Below the pieces are notes generated by a model. It ran no database searches, was not told the origin of the DNA, and saw nothing but the letters and a program-made list of their open reading frames with translations. Positions 1 through 11,131 of a stretch of 64,000 bases of DNA are shown piece after piece. This DNA is from Agriotes lineatus (Eukaryota; Arthropoda; Insecta; Coleoptera; Elateridae): assembly GCA_940337035.1 (NCBI GenBank), contig CALNHX010002807.1, positions 1-64,000 on the forward strand. The letters run 5' to 3'. The translations under genes were made by a program, and so were the position numbers. Each line of letters opens with the position of its first letter. Position 1 is the stretch's first letter.

Positions 1-3000
1 GTCCTAGATGTTGCATATGTCCCTAACGTCCCAGACATCCTAAATGTCCTATATGTCCCTAACGTCCCAGACGTCCTAGCTGTCCCGTATGTCCCTAACG
101 TCCCAGACGTCCCAGACGTTCTAGATGTCCCATATGTCTCTAACGACCCTGACGTCCTAGATGTCCTATATGTCCCTAACGTCCCAGACGTCCCAGACGT
201 CCCAGATGTCCCATATGTCCCATATGTCCCTAATGTACCAGGCGTTCTAAATGTCCCATATGTCCTTAACGTCCCAGACGTCCCAGACGTCCTAGATGTC
301 CTATATGTCCTTAACGTCCCAGACGTCCCAGATGTCCCATATGTTCCTAACGTCCCAGACGTCCCAGATATTCCTAATGTTCCATATGTCTCGAACGTCC
401 CAGGCGTCCTAGATGTTCCATATGTTCCTAACGTCCCAGACGTCCTAAATGTCCCATATGTCCCTAAAGTCCCAGACGTCCGAGCTGTCCCGTATGTCCC
501 AAACGTTCCAGACGTCCTAGCTGTCCTATATGTCCCTAACGTCCCAGACGTCCTAGATGTCCCATATGTCCCTAACGTCCCAGACGTCCTAGATGTCCCA
601 TAAGTCCTTAACGTCTCAGACGTCCCAGATGTCTCATATGTCACATATGTCCCTAATGTCCCAGGCGTCTTAGATGTTTTATTTGTCCCTAACGTCCCAG
701 ACGTCCTAAATGTCGCATATGTCCCTAACGTCCCAGCCGTCCCAGCTGTCCCGTATGTCCCTAACGTCCCAGACGTCCCAGACGACCTAGATGTCCCTAT
801 CGTCCCAGACGTCCCAGACGTCCTAGATGTCCCATACGTCCCTAACGTCCAAGACGTCCTAGATGTCCTATATGTCCCTAACGTCCCAGACGTCCCAGAT
901 GTACCATATGCCCCTAACGTCCCAGACGTCCCAGACTTCCCAGCTGTCCCGTATGTCCCTAACGTCTCAGACGTCCCAGACGTCCTAGATGTCCCATATG
1001 TCCCTAACGTCCCAGACGTCCTAGATGTCGTATATGTCCCTAACGTCAGAGACGTCCTAGATGACCTATATGTCCTTATCGTCCCAGACGTCCCAGACGT
1101 CCTAGATGTCCCATATGTCCCTAACGTCCCAGACGTCCCAGACGTCCTAGATGTCCCATATGTCCCTAACGTCCCAGACGTCCTAGATATCCTATATGTC
1201 CCTAATGTCCCAGACGTCCAGATGTACCATATGTCCCTAACGTCCCTGACGGCCTAGATGTCCCATATGTCCCTAACGCCCTAGATGTCCCAAATGTGCC
1301 ATATGTCCCTAATGTCCTTAATGTCCCAGACGTCCCAAATGCCCCATATGGCCCTAACGTCCCAGACGTCCTAGATGTCCCATATGTCCCTAACGTTCTA
1401 GACGTTCTAGATGACCCATGCGTCCTTAACGTCCCAGACGTCCCAGATGTTCCATATTTCCCTAACGTCCCAGACGTCTCAGATGTCCCATATGTCCCAT
1501 ATGTCCCATTTGTCCTAGGCGTCCCAGATGTTCCATATGTCCCATATATTCCTAATGTACCAGGCGTCCTAAATGTCCCATATGTCCTTAACGTCCCAGA
1601 CGTGCCAGACGTCTTAGATGTCCCACATGTTCTTAACGTCCCAGACGTCCCAAGCGTCCTAGATGTCCCATATGTCCCTAACGTCCCAGACGTCCCAGAT
1701 GTCCCATATGACCCATATGCCCATAATGTCTCAGACGTCCCAGCTGTCCCATATGTTTCTAACGTCCCAGACGTCCCTGATGTCCTATATGTCCCTAACT
1801 TCCTAGACGTCCTAGATGTCTCATACGTCCTTAACGTCCCAGACGTCCCTGATGCCCTATATGTGCCTAACGTCCCATACGTACCAGATGTTCCATACGT
1901 CCCACACGCCCCTAACGTCCCAGACGTCCCAGACGTCCCAGATGCCCCATATGTCCCATATGTCCCTAATGTCCCAGGCGTCCTAGATGTTCCATATGTC
2001 CCTAACGTCCTAGATGTCCCAAATGTGCCATATGTCCCTAATGTCCCTAATGTCCCAGACGTCCCAAATGTCCCATATGGCACTAACGTCCCAGACGTCC
2101 TAGATGTCCCATATGTCCCTAACGTTCTAGACGTCCTAGATGACCCATGCGTCCTTAACGTCCCAGACGTCCCAGATGCCCCATATTTCCCTAACGTCCC
2201 AGACGTCTCAGATGTCCCATATGTCCCATATGTCCCATTTGTCCTAGGCGTCCCAGATGTCTCATATGTCCCATTTATCCCTAATGTACCAGGCGTCCTA
2301 AATGTCCCATATGTCCTTAACGTCCCAGACGTGCCAGTTGTCCCGTATGTTCCTAACGTCCCAGACGTCCCAGACGCCCTAGATGTCCCTATCGTCCCAG
2401 ACGTCCCAGACGTCCCAGACGTCCCAGACGTCCCATATGTCCCTAACGTCCCAGACGTCCCAGATGTCCCATATGACCCATATGCCCATAATGTCTCAGA
2501 CGTCCCAGATGTCCCATATGTTTCTAACGTCCCAGACGTCCCTGATGTCCCATATGTCCCTAACTTCCTAGACGTCCTAGATGTCTCATACGTCCTTAAC
2601 GTCCCAGACGTCCCTGATGCCCTATATGTTCCTAACGTCCCATACGTACCAGATGTCCCATACGTCCCATACGCCCCTAACGTCCCAGACGTCCCAGACG
2701 TCCCAGATGCCCCATATGTCCCATATGTCCCTAATGTCCCAGGCGTCCTAGATGTTCCATATGTCCCTAACGTCCCAGACGTCCCAGACGTCCTAGATGT
2801 TCCATATGTCCCTAACGTCCCAGACGTCCTAGATGTCCTACATGTCCCTAACGTCCCAGACGTCCCAGATGTTCCATATGTCCCTAATGTCCCAGGCGTC
2901 CTAAATGTCTTATATGTCCTTAACGTCCCAGACGTTCCAGACGTACTTGATGTCCCATATGTCCTTAACATCTCAGACGTCTCAGATGTCCCATATGTTC

Positions 3001-4711
3001 CATATGTCCCTAATGTCCCAGGCGTCCTAAATGTCCCATATGTCCTTAAAGTCCCAGACGTCCCAGACGTCCTAGATGTCCTATTTGTCCCTAACGTCCT
3101 AAACGTCCCAGACGTCCCAGATGTCCCATATGTACCTAATGTCCCAGGCGTCCCTGATGTCCCATATGTCCCTAATGTCCCAGACGACCTAAATTTCCCA
3201 TATGTCAACGTCCCAGACGTTCCAGACGTCCTAGATGTCACATATGTCCTTAACTTCCCCGACGTCCCAGATTTCCCATATGTCCCATATGTCCCTAATG
3301 TCCCAGGCGTCCTAAATGTTTAATATGTTTCTAACGTCCCAGATGTCCTAAATGTCCCATATGTACCTAATGTCCCAGGCGTCCTAAATGTTTAATATGT
3401 CCCTAACGTCCCCGACGTCCAAGATGTCCCATATGTCCCTAACGTCCCAAACGTCCCAGATGTCTCATATGTCCCATTTGTCTCTAATGTCCCAGGTGTC
3501 CTAGATGTTCCATATGTTCCTAACGTCTCAGAGGTCCCAACTGTCCCGTATGTCCTTAACGTCCCAGACGTCCCAGACGTTCTAGATGTCCCATATGTCC
3601 CTAACGTCCCAGTCGTCCCAGATGTCCCATAAGTCCCAAATGTCCCTAATGTCCCATTAGTCCCATATGCCCATATGTCCCTAATGTCCCAGGCATCCTA
3701 AATGTCACATATGTCGTTAACGTCCCAGACGTCCCAGATGTCCCATATGTCCCTAACGTCTCAGACGTCCCACATGTCCCATATGTCCCATATGTCCCTA
3801 ATGTCCCAGGCGTTCCAGATGTCCCATATGTCCCATATGTCCCTAACGTCTCAGACGTCCCACATGTCCCATATGTCCCATATGTCCCTAATGTCCCAGG
3901 CGTCCCAGATGTCCCATATGTCCCATATGTCCCTAATGTCCCAGGCGTCCCAGATGTCCCATATGTCCCATATGTCCCTAATGTCCCAGGCGTGCTAAAT
4001 GTCCCATATGACCCTAACGTCCCAAACGTCCCAGATGTCTCATATGTCCCATATGTCTCTAATGTCCCAGGCGTCCTAGATGTCCCATATGTCCTTAACG
4101 TCCCAGACGTCCCAGATGTCCCATATGTCCCTAACGTCTCAGACGTCCCACATGTCCCATATGTCCCATATGTCCCTAATGTCCCAGGCGTCCCAGATGT
4201 CCCATATGTCACATATGTCCCTAATGTCCCAGGCGTGCTAAATGTCCCATATGACCCTAACGTCCCAAACGTCCCAGATGTCTCATATGTCCCATATGTC
4301 TCTAATGTCCCAGGCGTCCTAGATGTTCCATATGGCCCTAACGTCCCAGAGGTCCCAGCTGTCCCGTATGTCCCTAACGTCCCAGACGTCAAAAACGTCC
4401 CATATGTCCCATATGTCCCTAATGTCCCAGGCGTCCTAGATGTGCCTAATGTCCCTAACGTCCCAGACATCCTAAATGTCCTATATGTCCCTAACGTCTC
4501 AGACGTCCCAGATGTCCCATATTTCCCTAACGTCGCAGACGTCTCAGGCGTCCTAGATGTCCCATATGTCCTTAACTTCCCAGACGTCCCAGGCGTCCTA
4601 GATGTCCCATATGTCCTTAACGTCTCAGACGTCCCAGATGTCCCATATGTCCCTACGGTCCCAGATGTCTCAGATGTCCCATATGTCCCATATGTCCCTA
4701 ATGTCCCAGGC
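1..4711. repeat. Higher-order repeat, copy 1 (4711 bp)
   Basis: The words at position 1 (a GTCCTAGAT unit, then GTTGCATAT, and a little later GTCCCAGAC followed by ATCCTAAAT) return at 4712, at 9656 and at 20524. That marks this as one copy of a higher-order unit of about 4.7-4.9 kb. Its length, 4711, equals 524 nonamers minus 5 bases. Three irregular units that I can see account for this: an 8-mer at 1216, a 6-mer GTCAAC at 3204 and an 8-mer at 3669. Two in-frame TAA codons 72 bases apart (about 3321 and 3392) form a recognisable landmark shared with later copies. Confidence 0.85.
3749..3973. repeat. Local run of five 45-bp units
   Basis: Five consecutive 45-bp blocks, each of five nonamers, lie in line. 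Each begins with GTCCCTAAT or GTCCCTAAC and ends with two GTCCCATAT units. The last two blocks look identical, and the others differ at a few bases. This is a local expansion absent from the matching place in the second copy, where only one or two such blocks remain, so slippage or unequal exchange acted here recently. Confidence 0.8.
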
Positions 4712-7700
4712 GTCCTAGATGTTGCATATGTCCCTAACGTCCCAGACATCCTAAATGTCCTATATGTCCCTAACGTCCCAGACGTCCTAGCTGTCCCGTA
4801 TGTCCCTAACGTCCCAGACGTCCCAGACGTTCTAGATGTCCATATGTCCCTAACGACCCAGACGTCCTAGATGTCCTATATGTCCCTAACGTCCCAGACG
4901 TCCCAGACGTCCCAGATGTCCCATATGTCCCATATGTCCCTAATGTACCAGGCGTTCTAAATGTCCCATATGTCCTTAACGTCCCAGACGTCCCAGACGT
5001 CCTAGATGTCCTATATGTCCTTAACGTCCCAGACGTCCCAGATGTCCCATATGTTCCTAACGTCCCAGACGTCCCAGATATTCCTAATGTTACATATGTC
5101 TCGAACGTCCTAGGCGTCCTAGATGTTCCATATGTTCCTAACGTCCCAGACGTCCTAAATGTCCCATATGTCCCTAAAGTCCCAGACGTCCCAGCTGTCC
5201 CGTATGTCCCTAACGTTCCAGACGTCCTAGATGTCCCATAAGTCCCTAACGTCCCAGACGTCCTAGATGTCCCATAAGTCCTTAACGTCTCAGACGTCCC
5301 AGATGTCTCATATGTCACATATGTCCCTAATGTCCCAGGCGTCTTAGATGTTTTATTTGTCCCTAACGTCCTAGACGTCCTAAATGTCGCATATGTCCCT
5401 AACGTCCCAGCCGTCCCAGCTGTCCCATATGTCCCTAACGTCCCAGACGTCCCAGACGACCTAGATGTCCCTATCGTCCCAGACGTCCCAGACGTCCTAG
5501 ATGTCCCATACGTCCCTAACGTCCAAGACGTCCTAGATGTCCTATATGTCCCTAACGTCCCAGACGTCCCAGACGTCCTAGATGTCCCATATGTCCCTAA
5601 CGTCCCAGACGTCCTAGATGTCCTATATGTCCCTAACGTCCCAGACGTCCCAGATGTACCATATGCCCCTAACGTCCCAGACGTCCCAGACTTCCCAGCT
5701 GTCCCGTATGTCCCTAACGTCTCAGACGTCCCAGACGTCCTAGATGTCCCATATGTCCCTAACGTCCCAGACGTCCTAGATGTCGTATATGTCCCTAACG
5801 TCAGAGACGTCCTAGATGACCTATATGTCCTTAACGTCCCAGACGTCCCAGACGTCCTAGATGTCCCATATGTCCCTAACGTCCCAGACGTCCCAGACGT
5901 CCTAGATGTCCCATATGTCCCTAACGTCCCAGACGTCCTAGATGTCCTATATGTCCCTAATGTCCCAGACGTCCCAGATGTACCATATGTCCCTAACGTC
6001 CCTGACGGCCTAGATGTCCCATATGTCCCTAACGTCCTAGATGTCCCAAATGTGCCATATGTCCCTAATGTCCTTAATGTCCCAGACGTCCCAAATGTCC
6101 CATATGGCCCTAACGTCCCAGACGTCCTAGATGTCCCATATGTCCCTAACGTTCTAGACGTTCTAGATGACCCATGCGTCCTTAACGTCCCAGACGTCCC
6201 AGATGTTCCATATTTCCCTAACGTCCCAGACGTCTCAGATGTCCCATATGTCCCATATGTCCCATTTGTCCTAGGCGTCCCAGATGTCCCATATGTCCCA
6301 TATATTCCTAATGTACCAGGCGTCCTAAATGTCCCATCTGTCCTTAACGTCCCAGACGTGCCAGACGTCTTAGATGTCCCACATGTTCTTAACGTCCCAG
6401 ACGTCCCAAGCGTCCTAGATGTCCCATATGTCCCTAACGTCCCAGACGTCCCAGACGTCCCATATGTCCCTAACGTCCCAGACGTCAAAGATGTCCCATA
6501 TGACCCATATGCCCATAATGTCTCAGACGTCCCAGCTGTCCCATATGTTTCTAACGTTCCAGACGTCCCTGATGTCCCATATGTCCCTAACTTCCTAGAC
6601 GTCCTAGATGTCTCATACGTCCTTAACGTCCCAGACGTCCCTGATGCCCTATATGTGCCTAACGTCCCATACGTACCAGATGTCCCATACGTCCCATACG
6701 CCCCTAACGTCCCAGACGTCCCAGATGTCCCAGATGCCCCATATGTCCCATATGTCCCTAATGTCCCAGGCGTCCTAGATGTTCCATATGTCCCTAACGT
6801 CCTAGATGTCCCAAATGTGCCATATGTTCCTAATGTCCCTAATGTCCCAGACGTCCCAAATGTCCCATATGGCCCTAACGTCCCAGACGTCCTAGATGTC
6901 CCATATGTCCCTAACGTTCTAGACGTCCTAGATGACCCATGCGTCCTTAACGTCCCAGACGTCCCAGATGCCCCATATTTCCCTAACGTCCCAGACGTCT
7001 CAGATGTCCCATATGTCCCATATGTCCCATTTGTCCTAGGCGTCCCAGATGTCTCATATGTCCCATATATCCCTAATGTACCAGGCGTCCTAAATGTCCC
7101 ATATGTCCTTAATGTCCCAGACGTGCCAGACGTCCTAGATGTCCCACATGTTCTTAACGTCCCAGACGTCCCAAGCGTCCTAGATGTCCCATATGTCCCT
7201 AACGTCCCAGACGTCCCAGACGTCCCATATGTCCCTAACGTCCCAGACGTCCCAGATGTCCCATATGACCCATATGCCCATAATGTCTCAGACGTCCCAG
7301 ATGTCCCATATGTTTCTAACGTCCCAGACGTCCCTGATGTCCCATATGTCCCTAACTTCCTAGACGTCCTAGATGTCTCATACGTCCTTAACGTCCCAGA
7401 CGTCCCTGATGCCCTATATGTGCCTAACGTCCCATACGTACCAGATGTCCCATACGTCCCATACGCCCCTAACGTCCAAGACGTCCCAGACGTCAGAGAT
7501 GCCCCATATGTCCCATATGTCCCTAATGTCCCAGGCGTCCTAGATGTTCCATATGTCCCTAACGTCCCAGACGTACCAGACGTCCTAGATGTTCCATATG
7601 TCCCTAACGTCCCAGACGTCCTAGATGTCCTACATGTCCCTAACGTCCCAGACGTCCCAGATGTTCCATATGTCCCTAATGTCCCAGGCGTCCTAAATGT

Positions 7701-9655
7701 CTTATATGTCCTTAACGTCCCAGACGTTCCAGACGTACTTGATGTCCCATATGTCCTTAACGTCTCAGACGTCTCAGATGTCCCATATGTCCCATATGTC
7801 CCTAATGTCCCAGGCGTCCTAAATGTCCCATATGTCCTTAAAGTCCCAGACGTCCCACACGTCCTAGATGTCCTATTTGTCCCTAACGTTCTAAACGTCC
7901 CAGACGTCCCAGATGTCCCATATGTACCTAATGTCCCAGGCGTCCCTGATGTCCCATATGTCCCTAATGTCCCAGGCGACCTAAATTTCCCATATGTCAA
8001 CGTCCCAGACGTTCCAGACGTCCTAGATGTCACATATGTCTTTAACTTCCCCGACGTCCCAGATTTCCCATATGTCCCATATGTCCCTAATGTCCCAGGC
8101 GTCCTAAATGTTTAATATGTTTCTAACGTCCCAGATGTCCTAAATGTCCCATATGTACCTAATGTCCCAGGCGTCCTAAATGTTTAATATGTCCCTAACG
8201 TCCCCGACGTCCAAGATGTCCCATATGTCCCTAACGTCCCAAACGTCCCAGATGTCTCATATGTCTTATTTGTCTCTAATGTCCCAGGCGTCCTAGATGT
8301 TCTATATGTTCCTAACGTCTCAGAGGTCCCAACTGTCCCGTATGTCCCTAACGTCCCAGACGTCCCAGACGTTCTAGATGTCCCATATGTCCCTAACGTC
8401 CCAGCCGTCCCAGATGTCCCATAAGTCCCAAATGTCCCTAATGTCCCATTAGTCCCATATGCCCATATGTCACTAATGTCCCAGGCATCCTAAATGTCAC
8501 ATATGTCGTTAACGTCCCAGACGTCCCAGACGTCCTAGATGTCCCATATGTCCTTAACGTCCCAGACGTCCCAGATGTCCCATATGTCCCTAACGTCTCA
8601 GACGTCCCACATGTCCCATATGTCCCATATGTCCCTAATGTCCCAGGCGTCCCAGATGTCCCATATGTCCCATAAATCCCTAATGTCCCAGGCGTGCCAA
8701 ATGCCCCATATGACCCTAACGTCCCAAACGTCCCAGATGTCTCATATGTCCCATATGTCTCTAATGTCCCAGGCGTCCTAGATGTTCCATATGGCCCTAA
8801 CGTCTCAGAGGTCCCAACTGTCCCGTATGTCCCTAACGTCCCAGACGTCCCAGACGTTCTAGATGTCCCATATGTCCCTAACGTCCCAGCCGTCCCAGAT
8901 GTCTCATAAGTCCCAAATGTCCCTAATGTCCCATTAGTCCCATATGCCCATATGTCCCTAATGTCCCAGGCATCCTAAATGTCACATATGTCGTTAACGT
9001 CCCAGACGTCCCAGACGTCCTAGATGTCCCATATGTCCTTAACGTCCCAGACGTCCCAGATGTCCCATATGTCCCTAACGTCTCAGACGTCCCACATGTC
9101 CCATATGTCCCATATGTCCCTAATGTCCCAGGCGTCCCAGATGTCCCATATGTCCCATAAATCCCTAATGTCCCAGGCGTGCTAAATGTCCCATATGACC
9201 CTAACGTCCCAAACGTCCCAGATGTCTCATATGTCCCATATGTCTCTAATGTCCCAGGCGTCCTAGATGTTCCATATGGCCCTAACGTCCCAGAGGTCCC
9301 AGCTGTCCCGTATGTCCCTAACGTCCCAGACGTCAAAAACGTCCCATATGTCCCATATGTCCCTAATGTCCCAGGCGACCTAGATGTGCCTAATGTCCCT
9401 AACGTCCCAGACATCCTAAATGTCCTATATGTCCCTAACGTCTCAGACGTCCCAGATGTCCCATATGTCCCTAACGTCGCAAACGTCTCAGGCGTCCTAG
9501 ATGTCCCATATGTCCTTAACTTCCCAGACGTCCCAGGCGTCCTAGATGTCCCATATGTCCTTAACGTCTCAGACGTCCCAGATGTCCCATATGTCCCTAC
9601 CGTCCCAGACGTCTCAGATGTCCCATATGTCCCATATGACCCTAATGTCCCAGGC
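4712..9655. repeat. Higher-order repeat, copy 2 (4944 bp)
   Basis: This repeats the order of variant units seen in 1-4711, beginning with the same marker and carrying the same double TAA landmark (8113 and 8185). The offset grows from 4711 at the start to 4792 at the TAA landmark, so extra units were gained. Its length equals 550 nonamers minus 6 bases. The visible irregular units explain that: 8-mers at 4838, about 8461 and about 8946, and a 6-mer GTCAAC near 7996. Confidence 0.85.
8235..9190. repeat. Local tandem duplication, 485-bp period
   Basis: A segment containing the rare words GTCTCAGAG-GTCCCAACT, a CATAAG stop, the sequence CCATTAGTC and an 8-mer GCCCATAT occurs twice, 485 bases apart (for example 8443 and 8928). 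The period equals 53 nonamers plus the one 8-mer. The corresponding place in copy 1 (around 3650) has it once, so this duplication is specific to the second copy. Confidence 0.8.
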
Positions 9656-11131
9656 GTCCTAGATGTTGCATATGTCCCTAACGTCCCAGACATCCTAAAT
9701 GTCCTATATGACCCTAACGTCCCAGACGTCCTAGCTGTCCCGTATGTCCCTAACGTCCCAGACGTCCCAGACGTTCTAGATGTCCCATATGTCCCTAACG
9801 ACCCAGACGTCCTAGATGTCCTATATGTCCCTAACGTCCCAGACGTCCCAGACGTCCCAGATGTCCCATATGGCCCATATTTCCCTAATGTACCAGGCGT
9901 TCTAAATGTCCCATATGTCCTTAACGTCCCAGACGTCCCAGACGTCCTAGATGTCCTATATGTCCTTAACGTCCCAGACGTCCCAGATGTCCCATATGTT
10001 CCTAACGTCCCAGACGTCCCAGATATTCCTAATGTTCCATATGTCTCGAACGTCCCAGGCGTCCTAGATGTTCCATATGTTCCTAACGTCCCAGACGTCC
10101 TAAATGTCCCATATGTCCCTAAAGTCCCAGACGTCCCAGCTGTCCCGTATGTCCCTAACGTTCCAGACGTCCTAGCTGTCCTATATGTCCCTAACGTCCT
10201 AGACGTCCTAGATGTCCCATATGTCCCTAACGTCCCAGACGTCCTAGATGTCCCATAAGTCCTTAACGTCTCAGACGTCCCAGATGTCTCATATGTCACA
10301 TATGTTCCTAATGTCCCAGGCGTCTTAGATGTTTTATTTGTCCCTAACGTCCCAGACGTCCTAAATGTCGCATATGTCCCTAACGTCCCAGCCGTCCCAG
10401 CTGTCCCGTATGTCCCTAACGTCCCAGACGTCCCAGACGACCTAGATGTCCCTATCGTCCCAGACGTCCCAGACGTCCTAGATGTCCCATACGTCCCTAA
10501 CGTCCAAGACGTCCTAGATGTCCTATATGTCCCTAACGTCCCAGACGTCCCAGACGTCCTAGATGTCCCATATGTCCCTAACGTCCCAGACGTCCTAGAT
10601 GTCCTATATGTCCCTAACGGCCCAGACGTCCCAGATGTACCATATGCCCCTAACGTCCCAGACGTCCCAGACTTCCCAGCTGTCCCGTATGTCCCTAACG
10701 TCTCAGACGTCCCAGACGTCCTAGATGTCCCATATGTCCCTAACGTCCCAGACGTCCCAGACGTCACAGATGTCACATATGTCCTTAACGTCCCAGACGT
10801 CCCAGATGTCCCATATGTCCCTAACATCCCAAACGTCCCAGATGTCTCATATGTCCCAAATGTCTCTAATGTCCCAGGCGTCCTAGATGTTCCATATGTC
10901 CCTAACGTCCCAGACGTCCCAGCTGTCCCGTATGTCCCTAACGTCCCAGACGTCTCAGACGTCTTAGATGTCCCATATGTCCCTAACGTCCCAGACGTCC
11001 TAGATGTCCTATATGTCCCTAATGTCCCAGACGTCCCAGATGTACCATATGTCCCTAACCTCCCAGACGTCCTAGATGTCCCATATGTACCCAACGTCCC
11101 AGACGTCCTAGATGTCCTATATGTCCTTAAC
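9656..11131. repeat. Partial higher-order repeat, copy 3, and transition
   Basis: From 9656 to about 10740 the unit order follows the starts of the previous two copies. It includes the GTCCCAGAC-GACCTAGAT-GTCCCTATC words near 10430 and the GTCCAAGAC word near 10500. After about 10740 the order departs, with GTCACAGAT and GTCACATAT units, and becomes array of the kind found in the 2542-bp duplication that follows. The switch point is a likely recombination junction between repeat subfamilies. Confidence 0.7.

Noticed and set aside
2383..2571. Short Met-Ser-His / Ser-Gln-Thr ORFs in a second + frame
   Set aside because: This frame is closed wherever GTCCTAGAT occurs (TAG); the short open stretches are merely gaps between such units.
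1296..3323. Very long + strand ORFs of Val-Pro-Asp / Val-Pro-Tyr / Val-Pro-Asn repeats here and in many other places, up to 2080 codons
   Set aside because: The 9-bp unit has no stop in this frame, so the frame stays open automatically. The - strand is open in one frame over the same DNA, and starts and stops fall at chance variants. There are no introns, no start context and no non-repeat domain.
4806..8033. Long - strand ORFs of Gly-Thr-X repeats
   Set aside because: They are the reverse complement of the same nonamers, open for the same arithmetic reason; no evidence of coding.
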